Shown piece after piece: positions 1 through 6,377 of a stretch of 12,114 bases of DNA. Origin of the DNA: JAYZDB01 sp036338025 (GTDB lineage Bacteria; Planctomycetota; UBA1135; UBA2386); contig JAYZDB010000253.1 of NCBI GenBank assembly GCA_036338025.1, forward strand, positions 1 to 12,114, read 5' to 3'. The translations under genes and the position numbers were made by a program. The notes beneath the pieces are model-generated. The model saw only the letters and a program-made list of their open reading frames with translations. It was not told the DNA's origin and made no database searches. Positions within the stretch are counted from its first letter, which is position 1. Each line of letters begins with the position of its first letter.

Positions 1-270
1 GTTGAGATGTTTTGCGAGCGAAACGGTTTCGAGTGCACTCTGCACGTCTCGGACAATGGCCCTGGCGTGCCTTACGAGATGCGTGAGGACTTGTTTGAAT
101 CATCCTTCTCTGACCGTCCGGGCGGTGGCCTGGGATTGGCGCTTTGTCGAGATGTCGTGGAGTCCCACGGCGGGACGATTGCGTTGGCGCCGTCGGTGAG
201 GGGAGCCGTGTTCAAGGTTTCGATTCCAGATCGTGCCGCCAATCGTAACGGAGCGGAAATTCAGCCATGA
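1..270 (+). CDS. Sensor histidine kinase, C-terminal fragment (ATP-binding domain)
   Basis: Partial gene: the reading frame is open at base 1 and the start lies upstream of the window. The visible 89 residues are the end of a HATPase_c domain. They show the G1 box DNGPGVP, an F-box-like LFESSFS and the glycine-rich G2 box GGGLGLAL, followed by the usual terminal strand segment (VVESHGGTIAL...FKVSIP). These motifs bind ATP in two-component kinases of the HisKA/HATPase_c type. The N box, the phosphorylated His and any sensor domain are outside the window, so the signal sensed is unknown. The stop codon overlaps the start of the response regulator gene (ATGA at 267-270), so the two are translationally coupled and are probably a cognate pair. 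An anti-sigma or other GHKL kinase is less likely, given the regulator next door. Confidence 0.9.
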   Translation, partial: VEMFCERNGFECTLHVSDNGPGVPYEMREDLFESSFSDRPGGGLGLALCRDVVESHGGTIALAPSVRGAVFKVSIPDRAANRNGAEIQP

Positions 271-1154
271 CATACCAACTCCTTCTCGTCGAAGACGAGC
301 CTGGGATTCGAGAGGGTCTGACGGCCTTTCTCCAGTTGAAGGGTTACGGCATTATCACCGCTGGTAGTTGTGCTGACGGTCTGTCGCGGATCGCTGAGAA
401 TGACTTCGATATGGTGATCACCGATTGGCATCTCGGCGATGGAATCGGTGCGGCCATTGTCGCGGCTAGTCAGTGCCCGGTTCTTGTGATCAGTGGAGCT
501 GCCGAGCGCGTCGAGATCGAAGGTGCCGTTGGCAAAGTCGAGGTGATGCGGAAACCCGTGCTGCCCCCCGAGCTGGTGGAGAAGATTGCAGCCATGGTTG
601 CGGAAGCGGAGATTCTTGATGGTCTTGCGCTACCTATCGATGCACAGGAGCGAGTAGCCCTGATTCGGGCCATGGTCAGGAGCCGACATGAGGTGGGTGA
701 TGAGGCGGTCACCGTGCGTGAAGATGGAACTCTTGTCACCGTGGAGGCTCGGCTTTCGCACGATGATGACCAACTGCAGGAGAGCGTCAGCAAGATCGGT
801 GGTGATGTCCGCTGTCTTGAGCGGGGTGGTCAAGCGATCCTCGAGATACGGTTTTTCCGATCGGGTCAACGAGAGGAAACGGACCGATTGATCGGACCCC
901 ACGAACCGTGGCCCGAGGAAGATGGGACGGTCGCTGTGGATTTCTCCCGTGCCGACCATTGCGCCCCGATGCGCTTTGTCGAGTTGCTTGACCGGGCTGA
1001 GGCGGCCCACCAATTCGGGCGCTCGGCCTACTTCCTCAATGTCCCCGCACATCTCCGGCTCTACCTGGAGCTCCTGGGACGAGCTCATGTCATGCCGATG
1101 AGAGAGACGGCGGGACCGGCATTGCCGGCGGTCATCACAGAGTTGTGGCGCTAG
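267..1154 (+). CDS. Response regulator: REC domain with an unassigned middle and a STAS-like C-terminus
   Basis: The 295-residue protein begins with a receiver domain (about 1-115). It has an acidic pocket E9/D10, phospho-acceptor D53 (VITDWHLGDG), S76 and K96 (MRKPV), all standard REC positions. It should be phosphorylated by the kinase encoded just upstream, with which it overlaps by 4 bases. No helix-turn-helix, GGDEF, EAL or AAA+ output domain is visible. Residues about 116-215 are unassigned. Residues about 220-280 (TVAVDFSRADHCAPMRFVELL, then FLNVPAHLRLYLELLGRAHVMP) resemble STAS domains of anti-sigma-factor antagonists, including the terminal 'NVP..LR..LEL.G...VMP' segment. The Ser normally phosphorylated in STAS (D-S-S-G-L) is absent; the sequence reads DHCAPM. 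The REC call is firm. The STAS call is inference from pattern and would imply output by protein-protein contact. Confidence 0.88.
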   Translation: MTYQLLLVEDEPGIREGLTAFLQLKGYGIITAGSCADGLSRIAENDFDMVITDWHLGDGIGAAIVAASQCPVLVISGAAERVEIEGAVGKVEVMRKPVLPPELVEKIAAMVAEAEILDGLALPIDAQERVALIRAMVRSRHEVGDEAVTVREDGTLVTVEARLSHDDDQLQESVSKIGGDVRCLERGGQAILEIRFFRSGQREETDRLIGPHEPWPEEDGTVAVDFSRADHCAPMRFVELLDRAEAAHQFGRSAYFLNVPAHLRLYLELLGRAHVMPMRETAGPALPAVITELWR

Positions 1155-1170
1155 GGGCCCGATGGGTCCC
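1154..1170 (+). other. Compact hairpin directly after the response regulator stop
   Basis: The sequence GGGGCCC-GAT-GGGTCCC forms a 7-bp stem (one G-U pair in RNA) with a 3-base loop, starting at the last base of the regulator's stop codon. Its position suits a transcription or mRNA end. No run of U follows, so it is not a classical intrinsic terminator. Confidence 0.35.
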
Positions 1171-1199
1171 GGCCAGGTCGGCGATGCTCGACAACTTGA

Positions 1200-1224
1200 C
1201 CGGTGAACAGTGAGACCTCACCGG
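1200..1224 (+). other. Inverted repeat upstream of the hydroxyproline epimerase gene
   Basis: A perfect 7-bp inverted repeat, CCGGTGA and TCACCGG, is separated by 11 bases. It lies 65 bases before the preferred ATG of the epimerase and just before the alternative TTG at 1229. It could be an operator half-site pair or a weak mRNA hairpin. No convincing -35/-10 pair was found around it. The 134-base gap 1155-1288 holds only this repeat and the hairpin at 1154-1170. Confidence 0.3.
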
Positions 1225-1288
1225 GGGTTTGACGCTATTCTCGAAGCTTCCAGCGGGCCGATTTCCGATCGCCCTGAAAGCCAAGAGC

Positions 1289-2308
1289 ATGCCTGAATTC
1301 CCAGACATCGTCGAAGCGGTCGATTCCCACACCGCTGGCGAACCGACGCGCATCATCACCAGCGGTCTACTGGCGATCCCGGGCGAATCGATGACCGACC
1401 GCCGGCAGTGGTTACAGGACAACCTCGACCATTTGCGGACCGGGTTGATCTTGGAGCCGCGCGGCCACGATGCGATCATCCTGGCGTATCTCACGCCGCC
1501 GATCAGTCCGGAAGCTCACTCGGGCGTCGTGTACGCGAATGAAGTCGGTTATCTCGGGATGTGCGGGCACGGCACCATCGGAGTCGCCACCGTGTTGGTC
1601 AAGACCGGGGTGGTCGAGGCTGTCGAGCCCACGACGCGTGTTGTCTTGGATACGCCGGTGGGTCAGGTTGAGGCTCTCGTGCATGTCGAAAACGGTGAGC
1701 CGGTGAGTGTGAGTGTTCGCAACGTAGCCTCCTTTCTGCACGCTCGCGACGTCACGGTCATGGTTCCGGATCACGGCGAGGTGACCCTCGACATCGCTTA
1801 TGGCGGCAACTGGTTCGGGATCGTTCCACAATCACAAGTCGGTATCGAAGTGGAGATGGCGAATCTGCGTGAGCTGATGGATTTCGCGGTTCGGGTCAGG
1901 GAGGCACTGCTGGCAGAGGGCCATCACGGATTTGATCCGGAGACGGATGCGAGCCAGACGATCGACCACATCGAGATCTACAGCCCCAGAGACGTCCCAA
2001 CTGGCGTCGGTGCCCGCACGCTGACACTGTGCCCGGGTATGTCCTACGACCGTTCGCCGTGCGGAACCGGTACTTCAGCAAAGCTGGCGGCGATGCACGC
2101 GCGCGGGATCTTGGATGTGGGGGATGAGTTCCACAATCAGAGCATCTGTGGAACGGACTTCGTCGGGACAGTGCTCGAGGCAACGGAAGTCGACGGCCGA
2201 GCCTCGGTTGTGCCGCAGGTCCGAGGGTCGGCATATATCACCGGATTCCAGCGGTTCGTATTCGATCAAACCGACCCGTTGGTTTCCGGAATGAGCGGAT
2301 CGGTCTGA
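1289..2308 (+). CDS. Proline racemase family protein, probable 4-hydroxyproline 2-epimerase
   Basis: The enzyme is predicted to interconvert trans-4-hydroxy-L-proline and cis-4-hydroxy-D-proline, a cytoplasmic, cofactor-independent two-base epimerisation that opens hydroxyproline catabolism. The 339-residue protein has the family opening EAVDSHTAGEPTR, the first catalytic Cys C92 in MCGHGTIG and the second, C258, in DRSPCGTGTSAKLA. Having both Cys argues against trans-3-hydroxyproline dehydratase, where the second is Thr. MCGHG, rather than the MCGHN of true proline racemases, favours the hydroxyproline enzyme. ATG 1289 was chosen because homologues begin just before 'IEAVDSHTAGEPT'. An in-frame TTG at 1229 would add 20 unlikely residues. 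No clear Shine-Dalgarno site is present. It heads a same-strand series with an M14 peptidase and two peptide-type permeases, but genes for later hydroxyproline steps are not in view. Confidence 0.9.
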   Translation: MPEFPDIVEAVDSHTAGEPTRIITSGLLAIPGESMTDRRQWLQDNLDHLRTGLILEPRGHDAIILAYLTPPISPEAHSGVVYANEVGYLGMCGHGTIGVATVLVKTGVVEAVEPTTRVVLDTPVGQVEALVHVENGEPVSVSVRNVASFLHARDVTVMVPDHGEVTLDIAYGGNWFGIVPQSQVGIEVEMANLRELMDFAVRVREALLAEGHHGFDPETDASQTIDHIEIYSPRDVPTGVGARTLTLCPGMSYDRSPCGTGTSAKLAAMHARGILDVGDEFHNQSICGTDFVGTVLEATEVDGRASVVPQVRGSAYITGFQRFVFDQTDPLVSGMSGSV

Positions 2309-2361
2309 AACCACTGCTGCCACACGTAGCGCGAATCCATCGCATCTGGGATGCTGTCGCC

Positions 2362-3108
2362 ATGCGTTGGTTGGCATCGCTACCGCTGTTCGTGTTGCTG
2401 GGCGCCTGTGCCCATGCATCGATACGCCTACCGCCGCGGGTTGCGACCCGCCCTGCTGAGATGGTGATTCCAGGCTGGCGCTCCATCGGAGTCAGCGTAG
2501 AGGGCCGTCCGATCCGTTGCCGTGCCATCGGAACCGGCCCGCGCCAGGTCCTGTTCATCGGCGGCATCCATGGTGATGAGATAGAAGGGATGGTGGCGAC
2601 TGCGCGGTTGCCAACGGCGTTCCTCCGCGCGCGCGGTCTGGCGAACCGGGTTACGCTCCACATCGTCGAGGACATGAATCCTGATGGACGGCATGCTCGC
2701 AGGCGTACCAATAGCCGAGACATTGACCTCAACCGCGATTTTCCGGCCAGCAACCGCAAGCAGGGCCGGGGACTTGGCGAACCTGAATCGCGGGCGATCC
2801 ATGACCTGATTCGCCGCCTGCGCCCGGACCTGGTCATCGTGGCTCACAGTTGGCGACAGCGTCGTTGCATCAACTACGACGGGCCAGCCAAGAGCATCGC
2901 GCAGGCCTTTTCCAAGCACAGCGGCTTTCGGGTTGTGCCCTCCTCGAACATGTCGGTGACGCCGGGTTCTCTCGGGTCCTGGTGTGGGTGGGACCTGGGA
3001 ATCCCGATTTTGACCATCGAGTGGCGGCGCGGAACTCCTCCCGCTGACGCGTGGCAATCCACACGGATGGCTTTGCTGATGACGATCCGAGGCTCTGTAT
3101 CCCAGTGA
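2362..3108 (+). CDS. M14 zinc carboxypeptidase/amidase (MpaA-like), predicted lipoprotein
   Basis: A 248-residue protein with a compact peptidase M14 fold of the MpaA/succinylglutamate-desuccinylase-like branch. Zinc ligands are H70 and E73 in GGIHGDEIEG and H162 in VIVAHSW. N124/R125 in DLNRDFPAS match the substrate carboxylate-binding pair. E220 in ILTIEWRRG sits where the catalytic Glu lies. The segment CINYDGPA is also typical of this branch. MpaA removes diaminopimelate from the murein tripeptide in the cytoplasm. Here, however, the first 16 residues form a short signal with a good lipobox (LLGAC, C16), so the protein is probably membrane-anchored outside the inner membrane. The ATG at 2362 is supported by this signal. 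The gene sits 53 bases after the epimerase and 20 bases before the permeases, suggesting peptide trimming linked to uptake. Exact substrate unknown. Confidence 0.82.
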   Translation: MRWLASLPLFVLLGACAHASIRLPPRVATRPAEMVIPGWRSIGVSVEGRPIRCRAIGTGPRQVLFIGGIHGDEIEGMVATARLPTAFLRARGLANRVTLHIVEDMNPDGRHARRRTNSRDIDLNRDFPASNRKQGRGLGEPESRAIHDLIRRLRPDLVIVAHSWRQRRCINYDGPAKSIAQAFSKHSGFRVVPSSNMSVTPGSLGSWCGWDLGIPILTIEWRRGTPPADAWQSTRMALLMTIRGSVSQ

Positions 3109-3128
3109 GGAATTGACGAGTCGAGCGC

Positions 3129-4139
3129 ATGGGTGCCTATCTCCTGAAGCGAATACTTTGGATGGTCCCCACCCTGGTGGGGATCTCCTTCGTGACCTTC
3201 CTGCTGATGGACCTCGCGCCAGGCAACCAGGCAGTCGTTGCGGCGCAGAGCACGTCGGGCGACTCGGCTGAGTCCGTCATTGTGCGGCATGAACGTGCCA
3301 AGGCACTGATGAACCAACTCGGTCTCACCGACTCGGTGACCGGCGAGAAGCGACCGATGGTCGATCGTTACCTGCGGTGGTTGTTGAATGCCGCCTCCTT
3401 GCAGTTTGATGGGGAGGCTGGTGATCGGTTTGGGCGCAAGATCCTCGATGCCCTGCCGGTCACGATGTTGATCAATGTGCTCGCGCTGTTGCTGGCTCTG
3501 AGCATCGCGATCCCGCTGGGTGCGCGTGCCGGCATGCAATCAGGAGGCTTGGTCGACCGGTTGTCAAATTACGGGGCCTACGTTATCTACGGGATGCCGG
3601 AGTTCTTGATCGCCACGCTTCTCCTCTTGGTGTTTGGGGGAGCGTTTTTTGCACCGGTCCTGCCGGTGGTCGGACTCAACTCCGACGATGCGGTGAACAT
3701 GTCGACCTGGCAACGCGTGATCGATACCGGCCTGCATTTGATCTTGCCCGTGTCCACTTTGGCCCTGGGTTACGGTGCGCTGTTGTTCCGATTCCTGCGT
3801 GGTTCGGTGGAGCGCGCGGCTGGTAGTGACTTCGCACTGGCGCTGCGCGGCTACGGCATGCCCGAGGCAGTCGTTCGCCAGCGCGTGCTACGAAACGGCT
3901 TGTCACCCGTCGTGACAATTCTCGGCACCATGCTGCCAGTCTTGGTCGGCGGCACTGTCGTTGTGGAGTCGATTTTCTCCCTGCCGGGGATCGGCCAGTT
4001 GACCGTCCAAGCGGTTAATCAACGCGACATGGCCCTGGTCATGGCGCTCACCATGCTGGTGTCCGTTGCAACGCTGGTGAGTTTCGTCTTGTCCGACATC
4101 GTTCAGCGGGTGGTGGATCCGCGGGTGGAGTTGCGATGA
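3129..4139 (+). CDS. ABC transporter permease, OppB/DppB/YejB type
   Basis: Inner-membrane subunit of a peptide-type ABC importer, 336 residues, the usual family length. The N-terminus (YLLKRILWMVPTLVGISFVTF) is the classic first helix of OppB-like permeases, followed by a periplasmic loop (about 30-108). Further membrane segments fall near 110-131, 146-172, 199-222, 260-281 and 302-324. The cytoplasmic EAA loop that contacts the ATPase is at about 239-265 (ALRGYGMPEAVVRQRVLRNG). The family tail SIFSLPGIGQLTVQAVNQRD and ending VVDPR are present. It follows the M14 gene by 20 bases and overlaps the next permease by 4 bases (ATGA at 4136), so the two subunits are co-translated. No substrate-binding protein or ATPase gene is in the window, so the cargo (peptides, murein peptides or other) is inferred only from family and neighbours. 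Confidence 0.95.
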   Translation: MGAYLLKRILWMVPTLVGISFVTFLLMDLAPGNQAVVAAQSTSGDSAESVIVRHERAKALMNQLGLTDSVTGEKRPMVDRYLRWLLNAASLQFDGEAGDRFGRKILDALPVTMLINVLALLLALSIAIPLGARAGMQSGGLVDRLSNYGAYVIYGMPEFLIATLLLLVFGGAFFAPVLPVVGLNSDDAVNMSTWQRVIDTGLHLILPVSTLALGYGALLFRFLRGSVERAAGSDFALALRGYGMPEAVVRQRVLRNGLSPVVTILGTMLPVLVGGTVVVESIFSLPGIGQLTVQAVNQRDMALVMALTMLVSVATLVSFVLSDIVQRVVDPRVELR

Positions 4140-5089
4140 CGCGTTCGGTAGCCCGCTCGATCGCCTGGTGTTTTGTGGTAATCGGTGTGTTTGCACCATT
4201 CCTGGCCAATGACCTCCCGATCGTGGCGTCGGTTGATGGTGTCTTGCGTTGGCCTGTAATCAGTAGCTATGCCGATTCCCGGCCCGCACCGCCGGCTGGT
4301 CACCAGTCGTGGAAGGCCTGGTGGATTCGGATTTCCGACGATGACGAAGACTGGGCGGTCATGCCGCTCATTCCCTACGGACCGAATGAGGCCCACAAAG
4401 ATCACAAACGCGCCGCGCCGACGCCACTCGTCCACTACCTCGGCAACGACGCCTCTGGTCGTGACGTGTTGGCGCGCCTGATCCACGGAGCTGCGACAGC
4501 GCTTTGGATCGCGCTAGGTAGCGTGCTGCTGGCATTGTTGGTGGGGGTGCCACTCGGGGCTGCGGCTGGCTACTGGGGCGGTGTCCCGGACCTGTTGGTG
4601 ACTGCTCTCGTGCAGGTGTTCCTGTGCTTCCCGCCGGTGTTTTTTGTCCTGGCCGTCATGGCTTTCGTGGGACAGTCGCTGTGGGGGGTGGTGCTGGTCT
4701 TAGGCGCGCTGTACTGGGTGAGTTTTGCGCGCATCGTGCGTGGTGAGATTCTCAGCCTGCGCGAACGGGAGTATGTCAAGCGGGCGCGCGGACTCGGCGT
4801 GGGTTCGCTGCGGGTGTTGTGGTCGCACGTGCTGCCGCAGGTCCGAGGTCCGATCCTGGTCAACGCGGCGTTCGTCGCCGCGGGAGCCATCGTCGTCGAG
4901 GCTACGCTGTCTTTTCTCGGCCTGGGTTCAGGCTTGTCGACGGTCTCGTGGGGCGGCCTGCTGATGGAAGGCAAGGACTCGGCACACCTTGGCGCCTGGC
5001 ACCTGTGGCTCTTCCCGAGCGTCGTGTTGGTTGGCGTCGTCTATTGCTGCCACACGCTTGCCGGGAGATCTCACAGGCGACCAATCTGA
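4136..5089 (+). CDS. ABC transporter permease, OppC/YejE type
   Basis: Second membrane subunit of the importer, 317 residues. After the first helix (about 8-24) comes a long periplasmic stretch (about 25-100) with NDLPIVASVDGVLRWPV and PLIPYGPNE. This resembles YejE-type permeases (which also carry 'NDKP' and a long loop) more than short OppC proteins. Then follow the family box YLGNDASGRDVLARLIHGA (101-119), the EAA loop (about 214-240, KRARGLGVGSLRVLWSHVLPQ) and FLGLGSGLSTVSWGGLLMEGKD. The start overlaps the OppB-type stop. The C-terminus (VVYCCHTLAGRSHRRPI) is unusual: homologues normally end with a motif like NLLGDALRDALDPR. The last 19 bases also overlap the convergent metallophosphoesterase gene. 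I see no alternative frame that restores the usual ending, so I treat the gene as intact but with a divergent tail. Confidence 0.93.
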   Translation: MTRSVARSIAWCFVVIGVFAPFLANDLPIVASVDGVLRWPVISSYADSRPAPPAGHQSWKAWWIRISDDDEDWAVMPLIPYGPNEAHKDHKRAAPTPLVHYLGNDASGRDVLARLIHGAATALWIALGSVLLALLVGVPLGAAAGYWGGVPDLLVTALVQVFLCFPPVFFVLAVMAFVGQSLWGVVLVLGALYWVSFARIVRGEILSLREREYVKRARGLGVGSLRVLWSHVLPQVRGPILVNAAFVAAGAIVVEATLSFLGLGSGLSTVSWGGLLMEGKDSAHLGAWHLWLFPSVVLVGVVYCCHTLAGRSHRRPI

Positions 5090-5961
5090 GGCGCTTGTGC
5101 CCACTCCTGAAACGTGGAGGTCTCGGCATCAAACTGGCGTGCGCTGAGTTCGATCTCACCATCTTCGATCGTGAGCACGTGATAGATGCGGCCACGGCGT
5201 CCGTGTGAGACGGAGCCCGGGTTGGCAAAGGCCACCGGCGAGCCCTCTCCTCGTCTGTGCACGGAGCGGTGGTGTACGTGTCCGCAGATGATCAAGTCGA
5301 TGCCGAGATCCTCGGCCAACTTCAGGACTTGCCGGTCGTTGCGAAGGCGGTGGAAGTACGAGTCTCGCGATTGATCTTGCATGCGGATGCAATAGTGCAT
5401 CGCGAGGACGATCACTCGACCTTCGAGTTCTCCGACGATGCGCCGCAGCCGCTCGATTTGGTCTGCTGGCAGGTGACCTGAAGAATCATGGGGTAGGCAC
5501 GGTCGGACATCCTTCACCGCAATCACCGCTGCTTCGTCTCCGTAGGTACGGACGATCGGGTAGGTCTCCGGTTCATCGCCCTCACTACGGATCCAAGCCG
5601 CGAAGTGCCGCTCAAACGCGCCCTTGGAACCGAAGGTGTAGACATCGTGATTGCCCGGGATGCCGAGTACGCGATGATCCTCGAGGAGTGGGGCCAGGCC
5701 CTGCTTGGCCGCCGCAAATTCTGTTTCCAGCGACAGCCCGGTCAGGTCGCCGGTAAACACGATGCCATCGAGGTTTTGGCTGGCGAGGTCCTTGGTCAGT
5801 GCCTGCGCCACCAGGGTGGTTTTCTCGAAATCTGCGTAGCGCCCGAACACCTTCATGTTGGCCCAGCCGAGCAGTCGCTTCGACAGGAGTTTGCGGAGCG
5901 GCACCCGCGAGGGAAGTTCGGTGAAGTGGATGTCCGTGAAATGGGCGATGCGAATCGTCAT
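5071..5961 (-). CDS. Calcineurin-like metallophosphoesterase
   Basis: A 296-residue cytoplasmic phosphoesterase with all metal-binding blocks: D10-x-H12 (HFTDIHF), GDLTG (D72), GNHD (N104, H105), H189 (LAMHYC) and GHVHHR (H228, H230). The class III cyclic-nucleotide phosphodiesterase (CpdA/Icc) and related families share this layout. The substrate cannot be fixed from sequence: phosphodiester, nucleotide, or RNA/tRNA-related compounds are all possible. No signal peptide is present. The start at 5961 is preferred over an in-frame upstream start at 6015. It begins exactly at the motif-bearing MTIRIAHFTDIH, has a purine-rich ribosome site (5967-5974), and overlaps the stop of the upstream ThrRS-editing-domain gene as TGATG. 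The 3' end runs 19 bases into the convergent permease gene, leaving no room for a terminator between the operons. Confidence 0.92.
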   Translation of the reverse strand: MTIRIAHFTDIHFTELPSRVPLRKLLSKRLLGWANMKVFGRYADFEKTTLVAQALTKDLASQNLDGIVFTGDLTGLSLETEFAAAKQGLAPLLEDHRVLGIPGNHDVYTFGSKGAFERHFAAWIRSEGDEPETYPIVRTYGDEAAVIAVKDVRPCLPHDSSGHLPADQIERLRRIVGELEGRVIVLAMHYCIRMQDQSRDSYFHRLRNDRQVLKLAEDLGIDLIICGHVHHRSVHRRGEGSPVAFANPGSVSHGRRGRIYHVLTIEDGEIELSARQFDAETSTFQEWAQAPQIGRL

Positions 5962-6377
5962 CAGATCTCTTTCCAGACCTTGGCGAGAGATTCGCCGTGC
6001 ACTTCCAGGTCCCATTCACAGAAATATCCGAATGGTGTGCACTTGACGGTGTAGTCCGTGGCGGTCAAGCGGTCTGCAAGTTCTCCCAGAAAACTCTCGG
6101 CGAACGCCGGGGCGGCATTGTCCGCTCCCAGGTGTGTGAAGGAGTGGAGCACGACGTTGCGGAAATCACGTTTGTTGGCGAGCCACTTCACGTGCTTGAG
6201 GGTGTGCTTGAAGACCCTGCGCCGGGTCTCGGCATCCTCGTCCCTGGATTCGGCATGTAGGAACACTACGACGCAGTCCCGGAGTTCTTCGTCGACCGAT
6301 TGGTCGGCGGCTTCATCGAGAGTCTTGCTGAAACTCTTCCAGTGGAATCGCTTGGCTTGGAAGCAGAGTAGTCTCAT
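5961..6377 (-). CDS. Freestanding threonyl-tRNA synthetase editing domain (archaeal-type) protein
   Basis: The 138-residue protein matches the archaeal ThrRS N-terminal editing domain (tRNA-Thr_ED, a fold related to D-aminoacyl-tRNA deacylase) over its whole length. It opens with MRLLCFQAKRF. The segment NVVLHSFTHLGAD corresponds to archaeal 'NVFVYPFAHLSS', and TPFGYFCEWDL...HGESLAKVWKEI to 'APFGYYKAFKI...KGHPLAELSRTI'. In archaea this domain removes serine mischarged on tRNA-Thr. Here it is not fused to a synthetase. The pocket His is kept (H82), but by my alignment to the Pyrococcus domain Tyr120 is F119, Lys121 is C120 and Glu134 is K133, so standard proofreading is doubtful. The ATG at 6377 overlaps the upstream stop (ATGA); an in-frame start at 6398 would add seven residues and lies deeper in that gene. 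The family call is strong; the function is unknown. Confidence 0.82.
   Translation of the reverse strand: MRLLCFQAKRFHWKSFSKTLDEAADQSVDEELRDCVVVFLHAESRDEDAETRRRVFKHTLKHVKWLANKRDFRNVVLHSFTHLGADNAAPAFAESFLGELADRLTATDYTVKCTPFGYFCEWDLEVHGESLAKVWKEI
5967..5974 (-). promoter_or_regulatory. Ribosome binding site of the metallophosphoesterase gene
   Basis: On the minus strand GGAAAGAG lies 5 bases before the ATG at 5961, inside the end of the preceding gene. It is the best Shine-Dalgarno-like site seen in the window and supports the short start over the one at 6015. Confidence 0.5.

Noticed and set aside
1229..1288. Longer TTG start for the epimerase
   Set aside because: The extra 20 residues have no counterpart in the family, which begins close to the ATG at 1289.
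2316..2330. Shared TGCTGCCACACG with the end of the OppC-type gene (about 5045-5056)
   Set aside because: A single 12-base match between an intergenic site and a coding site, with no flanking similarity; treated as chance.
2874..3539. 221-residue open frame on the minus strand spanning the M14/OppB junction
   Set aside because: It covers the ends of two clear genes on the other strand, and its product is low-complexity and His/Gln/Arg-rich, typical of a shadow frame.
5040..5089. Frameshift at the end of the OppC-type permease
   Set aside because: I read the other two frames across this stretch and neither restores the usual family ending, so a frameshift is not supported.
5962..6015. Longer start for the metallophosphoesterase
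   Set aside because: The added 18 residues lie inside the preceding gene, and the start at 5961 has both a ribosome site and an immediate family N-terminus.
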